The notes beneath the pieces are model-generated. The model searched no databases. It was given only the letters and a program-made list of their open reading frames with translations, and had not been told where the DNA came from. From Candidatus Aalborgicola bjergmarkensis (lineage in GTDB: Bacteria; Pseudomonadota; Gammaproteobacteria; Burkholderiales; Burkholderiaceae_C): 64,000 nucleotides of DNA. The translations under genes were made by a program, and so were the position numbers. Location: positions 124,001-188,000 of the forward strand of contig JADJFE010000032.1 in assembly GCA_016708725.1 (NCBI GenBank), given 5' to 3'. Positions 1-10,000 of this stretch are shown in pieces. Positions within the stretch are counted from its first letter, which is position 1, and every line of letters begins with the position of its first letter.

Positions 1-2
1 CG

Positions 3-647
3 CTGTTTTATTCGACTTTTCCGATCCGTGAGCAAGGCAAGAAAGGCGAGTGGGATTTCTATCTGTTGCCGGTTTACTTTATTGCCATACTGAATTTCAA
101 ATATGATGAAAAAGAAGAAGAGCGCAAATTCCGCCGCGATGTCTGCCTGAAAGACCAGGACGGGGCTATTTTTTATGACAAATTGCATTTCAAATTTTTA
201 CAGATGCCTTTATTTAATAAGCAGGAGCATGAGCTTGAAACGCATTTTGACAAGTGGATATATTTTCTGAAACATCTGGAGGACTTTGACCATATTCCGG
301 CCATTTTGAATGAACCGATCTTTCAAAAAGGTTTTGATATAGCGGAACTGGCGCATCTGAGCGGCGACCAGTACGATGATTATCTGAAGAGCGTTTTTTC
401 CGACAACGATATGAAGGCCGTTGTGAAGACCGCTGCCGATGCGGCTTTTTCCGACGGCAAGATAGAAGGCAAGATAGAAGGCAGGATAGAAGGTGAGAAA
501 AAGGGCAAGATTGAAATTGCAAAAACCATGTTGGCTGCCGGTTTTGATCTTGACACGATAGCCAAAATCACACAACTGACGTTGACCGAGATTCAGACGT
601 TGAAAGCAAGTAGCCAAGGCCCGGATGGCACGTTGCTAACAAGTTGA
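3..647 (+). CDS. Rpn family PD-(D/E)XK nuclease / putative transposase, 5' end outside window
   Basis: The reading frame is already open at the first bases and runs to a TGA at 645-647, so the N-terminus lies outside the window. The visible part begins LFYSTFPIREQGKKGEWDF and continues LPVYFIAILNF, which resembles the middle of the Rpn/PD-(D/E)XK transposase-like family (recombination-promoting nucleases related to transposase_31). The C-terminal third has the charged tandem GKIEGKIEGRIEGEKKGK typical of these proteins, encoded by a 12-nt DNA repeat around 466-501, followed by a small helical tail (TIAKITQLTLTEIQTLK). Catalytic D/E/K residues are probably in or before the missing part. The family call rests on the tail architecture and the central motif. 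It is followed by intergenic repeats, not by a co-directional operon partner. Confidence 0.75.
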   Translation: MFYSTFPIREQGKKGEWDFYLLPVYFIAILNFKYDEKEEERKFRRDVCLKDQDGAIFYDKLHFKFLQMPLFNKQEHELETHFDKWIYFLKHLEDFDHIPAILNEPIFQKGFDIAELAHLSGDQYDDYLKSVFSDNDMKAVVKTAADAAFSDGKIEGKIEGRIEGEKKGKIEIAKTMLAAGFDLDTIAKITQLTLTEIQTLKASSQGPDGTLLTS

Positions 648-649
648 TA

Positions 650-948
650 TCTGCCCCCGCACGTTCCACGGGGGCTAGTGGCCGAAATGGTACATAAGAA
701 CGCATGGATGTGGTGACGGATGCTTCGGATAAAAGCAGTGGCACGCATTTGCAGCCTGCACAGGCCTTGAGCATGAACAAAAATTGAGACTTGCTATCCG
801 CTGCTGTGCTGAAATTCGGTTATTCTGTTCCGATTGATCTCCATCCCCACTCGGTGGTACTGCCATGTCAATTTCAAACTTGAGCATAAGCGTGATTGCA
901 CCCCATCACGGCTTATCTTTGTCTTGTGATTTGCTGCTTAATTGATAG
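650..948 (+). repeat. About 300-bp intergenic repeat, copy 1 (second copy at 23816-24116)
   Basis: The stretch starting with the CCCCGCAC-TTCCACGGGGGCTAGTGGCCGAAAT motif and ending near CTGCTTAATTgATAGC is nearly identical to 23816-24116. It includes the same internal words (CATGGATGTGGTGACGGATG, TCCGATTGATCTCCAT, GCATAAGCGTGATTGC). No convincing protein is encoded on either strand; the open frames inside it look incidental. The first 60 bases and the bases just after the end both belong to the shorter repeat family with ATAGCTG and GGCCGAAATGG words. Confidence 0.8.
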
Positions 949-997
949 CCAATCACGCACACTCCACGCGGGCTAGGGGCCGAAATGGTACATTAAA
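939..997 (+). repeat. Short intergenic repeat (family A) abutting the next gene start
   Basis: ATTGATAGCC, then a CGCAC...TCCACGCGGGCTAGGGGCCG core and GAAATGGTACATTAAA. The same skeleton occurs at about 650-705, 3968-4028, 22846-22906, 23816-23872, 24110-24165, 41750-41812 and 42654-42715. It ends three bases before the ATG of the DUF2887 gene, so that gene has no visible Shine-Dalgarno of its own. Confidence 0.65.
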
Positions 998-999
998 TA

Positions 1000-1836
1000 A
1001 TGAAAACAGACACTCTCTTTTAGCGACTGTTTCAACGTCGGCCACAATTGGCGCTCGAACTATTAGGCCTACCCTACCGTGGCGACAGTTATCGGTTCAG
1101 CTCGGAAGAAATCAAGCAAACGGCGTTTCGCCTCGATGGTATTTTTACGCCCATCGCTGACGAGCCAGAGCAACCGCTCATTTTTGCCGAGGTGCAGTAC
1201 CAACCAGACCCCGATTTTTATGCTCGGTTTTTCAGTGAAATCCCTTTGTATCTGCGCTTGAACAAGCCAGGGCGACGCTGGCTGGCATTCGTCATATACC
1301 CTGCAAGAAGTGTCGAAAAACCGGCTGGCATAGAGTTCGAACCCTTTATGAGTTTGCCGCAGTTGCGCCGGATTTACCTGAAAGATTATCAAGACAGAAA
1401 AGGACTTTCGCCCAACCTGGAATTTATCCGCTTGATTGTCAGCGGTGAATCACAGACCATGGATTTGGCGCGGCAATTGGTGGAACGCCGCGATAAAATT
1501 AGTCAGGATGACATTGATTTTATTGAAACTATTTTGGTATACAAATTACCCAACCTCAGCAGACAGGAGATTATTGCCATGCTAAATTTAGATAATGTCA
1601 CATTGAAACAAACCCGTTTTTATCAGGAAATCGCGGAAGAGGAAGGCCGCCAGCAAAGTCAGAAACTGGTCAGCCGGATGCTGCGGCACAAGTTTGGCGT
1701 CAGTGCCGAATTGCAGCAAGCAGAGCAAAAATTGTCGGCGCTAAGCGTTGAGCAACTCGAAGATCTGGCCGAAGCCCTGTTGGACTTTACCGAGGGTCAG
1801 GAGTTAACGCGCTGGTTGGCGAATAAGCTGGCCTGA
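1000..1836 (+). pseudogene. DUF2887 family (Rpn/PD-(D/E)XK-like) gene with nonsense codon at position 8
   Basis: An ATG at 1000 gives MKTDTLF, then TAG at 1021-1023, then the same frame continues RLFQRRPQLALELLGLPYRG and stays open to TGA at 1834-1836. DUF2887 proteins characteristically start MKTD-LFYRLF, so the TAG replaces a tyrosine codon. Beyond it the protein looks complete: the conserved core KQTAFRLDGIF, FAEVQYQPDPDFYARFF (nuclease core with the E-x-Q pattern of the family), and a C-terminal DUF4351-like helical segment (LVSRMLRHKFG...ALLDF). Re-initiation at the TTG at 1048 is possible but would lose the N-terminal helix. The family consists of transposase-associated or recombination-promoting nucleases. 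An intergenic repeat lies directly upstream. Confidence 0.75.
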
Positions 1837-1899
1837 CGGCGTTGTCAGTGCTTGGTGCGTTTGGGGGCCATTCGCCCGGTCGGGTACGATCCAGCAAGA

Positions 1900-3954
1900 C
1901 TGAGCCAGGATAGCTTTACCGGAGCCATCGGCGCAGCGCTGGGCACGGTGAGCAATGTTCCCGCCGGACTGAGTGCAACGCTCATCAAAACCAGCGCGAC
2001 CACGGCCACCTTGAGCTTCACCGGCAAAGCTGCAGCACATGCCAACGCCAACGATGCCAACAACTTAAGCGTAAGTTTTAGCAATGCCGACTTCTCCAGC
2101 GGCTTGGCCAGCAGTGTGACCAACGCCACCCTGTCTGGATTGGTAATTGACTTTGCCGATGCTGCCGTACCCCCAGGCAAAGTGGTGGACGGCGTGACCG
2201 TCGGCGTGCAATCGGGCACCGACACACTGACCAACCTGGAACAACAAACGCTGACTATTCCCGCAATCAGTGCCAGCCGCGTGGAAGACACCAGCACCTC
2301 CCACGCCACCCTGGCCGACATCGGGCTGGATGTCAGCATCAACACCCCGGCGATCCAGGCGCAACTGGCCGCAGCTCTGCCCATTGGCGTGGCGATGACC
2401 GCCAGCGGGCCGACTACGCTGCTCACAGGTGCCCAGGCCAGCACGGATTTGCTGGGGCGCATCAATCAAAAGGCGGTATCGGGCGCTGCCAGCGAAATGG
2501 TGGCTGCAGCCCAAAGCTTCCTCGCCAGCCTTGGCAACTCCAGCGTGCTGGATAAGACCATCACGCTCACGGCCAGCGCCACGCCCAACGATACGCTGCT
2601 CACCGGCAACACAGCAAAAGCTGAAGCCATCGTGCTTGATGCCAGCGGTTTGCCCGCCAACAGCACCGTGCAACTGGACAACGTGGACTTTAGTGCCGTT
2701 CTTGGTGCACTGCGTGTTACCGGCGGGGCAGGGAACAACCGTATCGTGGGCGATGCCAGCGCGCAGTGGTTCGCCATGGGCGCGGGCAACGATACCCTCT
2801 CAGGCGGTGCGGGCAATGATGTGCTCTCAGGGGCACGCTCGGACGTAGGCCAGTGGACGTTTTATCTGGACGCCAACGGCGCTATCCAGGCCCAATACCA
2901 GGGCGGAAACCTGACTGCCGCTGCGCTGGACAACAAGCACGCGGATATGTACTTCCTGAATGCGTCCGTTGCCTCGGTCAAACAGGTTGCCTTGTTGTAT
3001 GAAGCAGCCTTTGGACGTGTGGCCGATCTGGGGGGCTTGAACTTTTATCTCACCCAGCAAAGCGCGCCCGAGCAAATCGCAAAGGCATTCTTGCATGCGC
3101 CCGAGTGGAGTACGGTACACGGCAGTGCGGGCACTGTCATGGGCAACGAAGCGTTCATCAACGGCCTGTACCAGACCGCGTTGGGCCGTAGCGCCGACGC
3201 AGCTGGTAAACAGTTCTGGCTCGATGCCCTGGGCAAGGGACTGGGCCGCGAGCAGGTGGTGCTGGCCTTTGCCAATTCCAGCGAGATGCAGATGCACTGG
3301 ACGACGCACAAGGCCAGCGCACTGGCCAGTGCGACCCAGAGCATGGAAAAAGGCTGGATTGCCAGCAGCGGCGATGACCGGATTGACGGCGGCAGCGGCA
3401 GCGACACACTGGTCGGAGGTGATGGGCTGGATACCGTGGTGTACTCCGGTGCACTGCCGTCGTACAAGTTCCTGCTCACCAAGAGCGGAGAGGTCAAGGT
3501 CGCCGATACGGCCACGGGAGCCAGGGATACGCTGCTGGGCTTTGAGCTGGGTGCGTTCAATGGCCAGCAGTTTGATATCAGCTTTACCCAGGCGACGCAG
3601 GCCAAGCTCAACACCCTGGGGTTGTTGTACCAGACAATTCTGGATCGCCCGGCTGATGTGGGGGGCTTGAACTACTGGCTCAAGGCGGATTTGAGCATTC
3701 AGCAGTACGCCCAGGGCATGCTGGTGGATACAGAGTTTGTGCAGCGTAATGAGAATGGGCCGTTGAGCGACAAGGCGTTTGTGGAGCTGCTCTACCACAA
3801 CACGCTGTCACGTGATGCCGATGCAGCCGGGCTGAAGTTCTGGAGCGACTATCTCGGCACCGGCCACTCCCGTGCAGAGATGCTGGAGCAGTGGATTCAG
3901 ACCGCCGAGGTTGTAGGCGTACAGTACGGCGCTGAGGGGCTTTGGTTGGTGTAG
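1900..3954 (+). pseudogene. Orphan C-terminal cassette of a giant RTX/DUF4214 adhesin (no N-terminus)
   Basis: From the words ACTGAGCCAGGATAGC at about 1900 the sequence is a near-identical copy of the 3' ends of both giant adhesin genes (18846-21273 and 39727-41734). It begins in the middle of a strand-rich repeat (DSFTGAIGAALGTVSNVPAG) and has no credible start codon; only TTG codons precede it. Encoded in order: half of the SFTG...DFAD repeat, a VVDGVTV...NQKA segment, two RTX-type nonapeptides (GAGNDTLSGGAGNDVLSG), two DUF4214 units (LLYEAAFGR-ADLGGLNFYL; LYQTALGRSADAAGKQFWL), another RTX pair, two more DUF4214 units and the terminal EGLWLV-stop. Unlike the other two copies its reading frame is intact to the natural stop at 3952-3954. 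It is a truncated duplicate that could serve as a recombination donor; expression as a protein is doubtful. Confidence 0.8.
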
Positions 3955-3967
3955 GAGTATTGCTATT

Positions 3968-4180
3968 GTGTTGATAGCTGTACCCGCACGTTCTGCGGGG
4001 GATAGGGGTCGAAATGGCATATAAAAACGAGGTTTTTCCGGTGCTCCGGGCTGGTTTGTGTTGTTTTACCTGCTATCAAAAAAGAACATGCCCCGCACTA
4101 TCCACGGGGTGTACAGCCTGATTTCGCATATTGCTACTACATTGATAGCTGTCCCCGCACGTCCCATGGGCGCTACAGTC
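3968..4180 (+). repeat. Cluster of family A intergenic repeats between adhesin fragment and ATPase
   Basis: Three degenerate copies lie in this gap: TTGATAGCTGTACCCGCACG at 3970, a partial CCCCGCAC-TATCCACGGGG near 4090, and TTGATAGCTGTCCCCGCACG near 4142. The first is followed by GTCGAAATGGCATATAAAAAC. A good match to the first one follows the third copy of the adhesin cassette at 41750, so the repeat was duplicated along with the gene end. I see no gene here. Confidence 0.6.
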
Positions 4181-4195
4181 CGTTTTCGCCTTGGA

Positions 4196-5803
4196 TTACA
4201 TGCCCCAGACCGTGATGGCCCGGCTGCCTTGGGTGTGTTGCTCCCGGTAGATTTTGCTGTCCCAGTTCATGCCTGGGGTACGGTCAAAGACCAGCAGGTG
4301 TGCGCTGTCGGCGCCGCATTGGTCGCAGTAGCGCGCGGTTTGCTCCAGCCCGGTGGCCAGGGTTGCTGCCTTGCCCTTGTGCTGAAGCTTGAGTTCCAGC
4401 ACCACTTGCTGCATGGGGCCGGTAAAGCCTTGGTCGCTCAGTGGCCACTGCAAGAACAAGTCGGTGCGGCCCCGGCCCAGTCCGTACTCGCGGGCGATGC
4501 GGCCCCCACCATTGACCACACGCTGCAAAAAGGCTTGCAGCAGCAACTGCGGACCGGCCTCATGGTAGGCGTAGCGTTGCAGCCAACTTTCGGAGTTTTC
4601 GCGGAAGAATTGCTGGAAGGCCGCCAGCAGCTTGTCCATGTCCAGGCTGCCGTCACTGCGTACAAACCAGGGCTGTTCGGCCAGCCCTTGCAGGCTGTCT
4701 TGCACGATGCTGGTGAGTTCACGCGGCAGCACCTCGCGGTACAGTCGGTTGGCAATTTGCAGTTGCCGCTCCCGCCGGGCGATCAGCCCCAGGTCGATGC
4801 AGTATTGCCGGTCGTCTTCGGGCACATCGGGTGATAGTTCCTCACCTTTGAGCATCGGCTCGATCACCCGTTTGACGCGCGGCTCGCGCAGCTTGTCCGC
4901 CAGTTGGTCCAGATGCGTGTCGCGGCGCAAAATCAGGCTCTCCTTGGCCTGGCGCATCTGTTCGACCGTCACGGGTCTGGAGCGCTCGCGCTGTTCGGGT
5001 TTTCTAAAGCAGGCTTCATAGGCCAACGCATTCACCAGCCAGGGCTGGCCCTGGGTGTCGAGCCAGATTTCTTCCAGTACGCCTGGCTCGAAAGTCTGCC
5101 CCGTGGCATCGGTATGCTGTTGCAACAGCGCTTTGACATCGGCCTGGGTAAAGTCGCCCAAGCGGATGGATTCGCTTTTGATGTTGAAGGCACTGCCGCC
5201 GGTGATGATTTCGCCATCGCTGCGGTGAATGCGGTAGTCGCGCACGTCACGCACACCGCACAACACCATGCTTTGCGGGAAAGCTTCCGGGCGCTGCGCG
5301 TAACCGGCGCGTATCTGGCGCAAAAGTGAAATCAGCGTGTCACCCACCAGTGCATCCACTTCGTCCAGAAAGACGATGAGCGGCTTGTCGCTGGCCAGGC
5401 TCCAGCGCTGCAGCACACTGGTCAGGCTGTCCCTGCCTTGCGCTGCTGCCTGTTGTGATTCTTGCCGAGCTAATTCGCTCCAGCCTGGGTCTTTCCAGTA
5501 AATATCCGCAGCCCGCCCCATGGCCGAGACAATAGTGGCAATACCGCTGGCTACATCATTGCGCGCCGCCTGTGCCGCCTCAATATTCACATACAGCGCC
5601 CGGTACTGCCCCTGCCCGTTGATGAAGTGCATCAGGTTGATGAGCAAGCTGGTTTTACCGGTCTGGCGGGGGGCGTGCAGGATGAAATATTTCTGGGCTG
5701 CAATCAGACTGGAGAGTTCGGGCCAGTTCAGCCGGTGCAGGGGCGACAGGGTGTAGTGGATGTCCGGCTTGTTGGGACCGGCGGTGTTGAAGAATTTTTC
5801 CAT
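4196..5803 (-). CDS. AAA-like ATPase with C-terminal PD-(D/E)XK-like nuclease domain
   Basis: A 535-residue protein starting MEKFFNTAGPNKPDIHY. Walker A is APRQTGKT at about residues 44-51 and Walker B is LIVFLDEVDAL at about 142-152, followed by a sensor-like region (MVLCGVRDVRDYRI). A winged-helix-like middle part leads to a C-terminal segment with GRGRTDLFLQWP and QVVLELKLQ, the D...E-x-K spacing of a PD-(D/E)XK nuclease fold. This is the architecture of the widespread bacterial 'AAA-like/ATP-binding protein' group (AAA_35 plus DUF-nuclease), whose function is not established; a DNA-directed, mobile-element or defence role is inference. No Shine-Dalgarno is obvious. The 5' end, including the first residues MEKFFNTAGPN, is duplicated as a fragment at 42482-42530. 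It stands alone and is convergent to the adhesin fragment. Confidence 0.75.
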   Translation of the reverse strand: MEKFFNTAGPNKPDIHYTLSPLHRLNWPELSSLIAAQKYFILHAPRQTGKTSLLINLMHFINGQGQYRALYVNIEAAQAARNDVASGIATIVSAMGRAADIYWKDPGWSELARQESQQAAAQGRDSLTSVLQRWSLASDKPLIVFLDEVDALVGDTLISLLRQIRAGYAQRPEAFPQSMVLCGVRDVRDYRIHRSDGEIITGGSAFNIKSESIRLGDFTQADVKALLQQHTDATGQTFEPGVLEEIWLDTQGQPWLVNALAYEACFRKPEQRERSRPVTVEQMRQAKESLILRRDTHLDQLADKLREPRVKRVIEPMLKGEELSPDVPEDDRQYCIDLGLIARRERQLQIANRLYREVLPRELTSIVQDSLQGLAEQPWFVRSDGSLDMDKLLAAFQQFFRENSESWLQRYAYHEAGPQLLLQAFLQRVVNGGGRIAREYGLGRGRTDLFLQWPLSDQGFTGPMQQVVLELKLQHKGKAATLATGLEQTARYCDQCGADSAHLLVFDRTPGMNWDSKIYREQHTQGSRAITVWGM

Positions 5804-5836
5804 GCTGCAATGGTAGCGCGTATGCCACCGGTAGAT

Positions 5837-6865
5837 CTACTGCTCTTTCATCTTTGGATTACGTCGTAGGCTACCTGGCGAATAGCCGAATTTTCGCTTG
5901 AAGGCAGTGATGAAATGGTTGACGTGTGAATAGCCCAGGCGTTCAGAAAGCACCTTCATGGGCGTGGGGCTTTCCAGTAATGCAGCGTGCGCCTGTTCCA
6001 GCCGGTTGCTGGTGACATAGTCAAATATGGATTGCCCAAATTCGGCCTTGAACTCGATGTTCAACTGTTTTGCCGACAGCCCAAAATCTGTGGCCAGGCT
6101 GTTGAGCGCTGGCAGGCGTCCATCCAGTGACAACAAGAACTCCTTGAGTTCACGAATCTTCTGCGTATGACGGCCTTGGTGTGGGATCATTTTTTTAGCA
6201 TGCAGAAAATCAACCAACAAGCCCAAATACTCCAGCGTCTTGGTCTGCGCAAACAGCCGCCGCGCCGGGCCAGTGTATTGGTCAGACATAGCCTCTAACA
6301 AAGGCGCGTTGAGATGCTGCGGCATCTGCCGGGTCACGGCTTGGGTTGCCTCGTTCAAGCACAATCGCCCCAGCAATACGGCCTCAAAACTATCACCCAG
6401 CAGGGTCTGCAACAACGATTGCGACACCGTGACAGAGCGCATCTCGGTCATACCTGCGCCGGCAATCAAAATACGCGCATCCCAGTGCGTTCTAAACCGG
6501 AAGGTGTCCAGCCCAGGGCGTCCCCACAGCTCCACCGGTGGCTGGCTTCGGTTTTGCCAGTATTCGAGGTGACAGCCCATGCCTGACAACCAGGTCTGAG
6601 CCGAAAAGATCGGTTCAGGCTCGCTAGATGAGACTTCAAGCATTGGCACCATTTCACCAAACGGTGCTTTCTCAAGATGGTGTACCGCCCGATACAACTT
6701 CAAGCCATTGTTCAACTCAAGTAACTCCAGCCAGGCCCGCCCCAGTTCAGTCGGGAGTTGGTAGTCCATGCGATGCACGGTCAGGCTCTCGTCCACCGGC
6801 GTTGCGTTTGGCGCACCGGGTGCAATCAGCCAATGGAAATTGAAACTGCCCAGATTTGATTTCAT
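5837..6865 (-). CDS. AraC family transcriptional regulator
   Basis: A 342-residue protein. The N-terminal 220 residues resemble the variable ligand/oligomerisation part of OruR/ArgR-like AraC regulators. The C-terminal ~100 residues carry the two helix-turn-helix motifs (LATDFGLSAKQLNIEFKAEFG, and LSERLGYSHVNHFITAFKRKFG followed by YSPGSLRR), the canonical AraC signature. It is transcribed divergently from giant adhesin 1 with 215 bp between the starts, so regulation of that adhesin is a reasonable inference. No enzyme gene in the window points to an effector. Full length for the family; start ATG at 6863-6865. Confidence 0.85.
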   Translation of the reverse strand: MKSNLGSFNFHWLIAPGAPNATPVDESLTVHRMDYQLPTELGRAWLELLELNNGLKLYRAVHHLEKAPFGEMVPMLEVSSSEPEPIFSAQTWLSGMGCHLEYWQNRSQPPVELWGRPGLDTFRFRTHWDARILIAGAGMTEMRSVTVSQSLLQTLLGDSFEAVLLGRLCLNEATQAVTRQMPQHLNAPLLEAMSDQYTGPARRLFAQTKTLEYLGLLVDFLHAKKMIPHQGRHTQKIRELKEFLLSLDGRLPALNSLATDFGLSAKQLNIEFKAEFGQSIFDYVTSNRLEQAHAALLESPTPMKVLSERLGYSHVNHFITAFKRKFGYSPGSLRRNPKMKEQ

Positions 6866-7001
6866 CGGGCAAGTTTACCGGACGATGTCCGTATTGCGTA
6901 GAAACTGGTATCCGGCGCGAACAACGGCACTGCGCTTGATACCTGGCTGGCTCTGATACTCAAACGATGCTCAAACTGCTCCGCGTAACGCACCCGCAGC
7001 C

Positions 7002-7018
7002 TTGACCCAATAAGTCAA
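7002..7018 (+). promoter_or_regulatory. Inverted repeat in the AraC/adhesin divergent region
   Basis: TTGACCCAATAAGTCAA is an inverted repeat with 5-bp arms TTGAC/GTCAA and a 7-nt centre, about 60 bp upstream of the adhesin start. The left arm could also serve as a -35 box. Together with the divergent AraC gene it is a candidate operator, but short inverted repeats arise by chance. Confidence 0.3.
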
Positions 7019-7080
7019 TTGCCAAGATATCGCAGAACTCCCCGTTTGAGTCCATTACACCCATTGAAGGAAAAATCGCC

Positions 7081-10000
7081 ATGAATGCACGCCAAAACAT
7101 CGTCTTCATCGACAGCCGCATTGCCAACTACCAAACCCTGATCGCCGGTTTGCCGCAGAGTAGCGAAGTCATTCTGATTGACGGCGGAAACGGCCTGCAG
7201 CAAATGGCCGACGCACTGGCCGGGCGCAGCGGCATCAACGCCATTCATGTGTTCAGCCACGGCAGCGCCGGGGCTTTGCAACTGGGCGACACCCTGCTTA
7301 CCAGCGCCAATCTCAATACCTACGCCCCACTGCTGGGGCAGATCGGCCAGAGTTTGACGGCGCAGGGTGACTTGCTGCTGTACGGCTGCAATGTGGCGCA
7401 GGGCGAGGCGGGGCAGAGCTTTGTGGAGTCCATCGCGCGGGTAACGCAGGCGGATGTGGCGGCTTCGGAGGATTTGACGGGGGCTGCGGCGCTGGGTGGG
7501 GATTGGGTGTTGGAGATGGCAAGCGGTGCTATTGAAGCCCAAACGCTGGCAGCCCCTCAATACGCAGAAACCCTAGCCTACACCAACGTCGAATTTACGA
7601 CAGAATTCCATGTGAACGGCAGTGTTGTAGATGGAGAGGCAGGAAGTATAGATATTCCTTCCTTCTTTGTTGGCTTCAGGGCAGTTGATATAGATGGCTC
7701 ATCACCATTTGATGCTGGTTCAGCCACTGTTTCTGTTGCTGCTGAATATGGTTTAACGAATGAGGGTGGTGCTGGAGTTTTGGATTCATTTTTTATATAT
7801 ACCGATAATACCGTTATTACGTCCCTTGCTTTTGATATCGCCAGCTTCGATGTCTATAACGATACTCTCTCTGATGTCACATTGACGATCTCCGGTTATC
7901 CAACTCTTGATTTTACTCAACTCAACGCAACTGTTGCTGGGTGGTCAAACCAAACCACAGCTACCGCATATGCAGGCACGTGGACAACCGTCAACTTGAC
8001 GGACTTTAGCAACCTTGTATCAGTCCGCATCGATTTTGCCGACAACACTTCTCTGTATCTCAATAAGGCCAGTATTCAAAAACATGTGCTCAACGCCATC
8101 CCCACGCTAACGACCCTTAATACTATCTCTGGCGCTACGGAAGATACGCAGTTCCAAATTAGCAAGACAGATTTACAAACTGCCGGGAATGCGGCGGATG
8201 CCGATGGACTCGGCGACTTTTCAGGCTTTTCTTATGTGGTTAAAGCGGTATCCAGCGGCACGCTAAAAATTGGTGCCGATGCCGGTTCAGCCACGGACTA
8301 TGACGCGACAAGCAACAAGACGATTGATGCCACACATCTCGCATTCTGGACGCCAGCGGCCAATGCAAACGCCACCCTGGCGGCCTTCACCGTAGTGGTG
8401 AAAGACCCGGAAGGGGCTGAGTCTGTCACGCCGGTACAGGTGGCAGTTAATGCGGCTGCGGTACCAGATGTGCCGGTGCTGGATACAACGAAATCGCCAG
8501 TCCTCACGACCATTTCTGAAAATGTCGGTAACCCTGTGAATGGCGCCACAACCGGCTCGACGCTGGTATCGGATTTGGTTTACACCAACCCTGGTATGGC
8601 AAACTTCAGCGATGGAGACAATGACCTCCCCGGCCTCGCCATCACGGGTGTCAATGCCAATGGCAGCCTGTGGTTTTCGACGAATTCTGGCACCACCTGG
8701 ACACAAGCAACGGGAATAACGCCAACCAACGCCTTGCCGCTTGCTTCAGTGGCAACTACGCGGGTGTATTTCGCACCAGCCGCCAACTACAGCGGCAGCG
8801 TGACGGATGCCATCACCGTGCGCGCATGGGATAGAACCAGCGGAACCAGCGGCGTAATAGGGCTTGATGCCACTGCCTCCAATTCCGTTTCTTCCGCTAG
8901 TGATACCGTTTCCTTAACGATTATCCCCACACCGCCAGCAAACGTAGTGACATTCGCACTCGATGCTCAGTCCGTTTTTAGCCTATTTGATGGAGACTGG
9001 GGCAGTGTGAATTTGTCAAGTTGGGTTCTGAAATTCGGTTTTAAAGCGACCAACCCATCGACCAGCACTGGCAACTATCCTCATGCTGCTACTCAAACGG
9101 TGGATGGTCGTATTGGAATTGTTGCGGAACTTACCAGCCCTGCTAGTGATTTTTTCAGTATTCAGGCCGGTGCAGCTACTGAGGATTTCACCATCACCGG
9201 TTTCAAGGTCTACAACAATTCCGGTTCAGCGATAACGCTAACTCTCACTGGCTCGGCGGATCAATGGGTTTATGCAGGTGGTTCCCAACCTGGTACGCAG
9301 ATTGGGAACACGACGAAAAACATTGCTTCATCGGCTTCTTGGCAAACGGTGGATATTTCCAGTGATGGATTTACCGATATATCGTCGCTAAAAATTGATT
9401 ACACGGATGCCTCACCGATTTACTTGAATGACTTTGTCTTTGTCCTCCCCGGCCCCACCCTCACTAGCGCAACCTACAACGCCATTACCGGCGTACTGGC
9501 CGTTACCGGCGCCAACATGACCACTGGCGACACCATTAATGTCGCCAAACTGTCCATTACCGGCGAGGGTAGTAACAGCTATACCCTGACCAGCAGCAAC
9601 GTCACCGCCACCAGCGCCACCGCCTTCTCGATCACACTCAACGCCACCGATAGGCTCAACGTTAATGGTCTGCTCGACAAGGACGGACTCACCGCAGCCA
9701 CTGCGGGCACCTTCAATCTGGCCGGTGCTGCCAGTTGGGATACGAGCCAAACCACTGCCGCCGACCTGACAGGCAACGCCATCACGGTCAGCAGCGTCCA
9801 AAAACCCACCATCACCAGCGCTACCTATGATTCAGGCACCGGCATTTTGGTGGTGACAGGCACTAACCTGGTCAAGCAGTTCGGCGCAAACAATGACATC
9901 GACGTAACCAAACTCAGTTTGGCCGGGCAAGGCGGTAGCGCCACGCTAACTGCCAATACCAGCAATGTCGAAATCACGAGTGCCACCGCGTTCACCGTAA

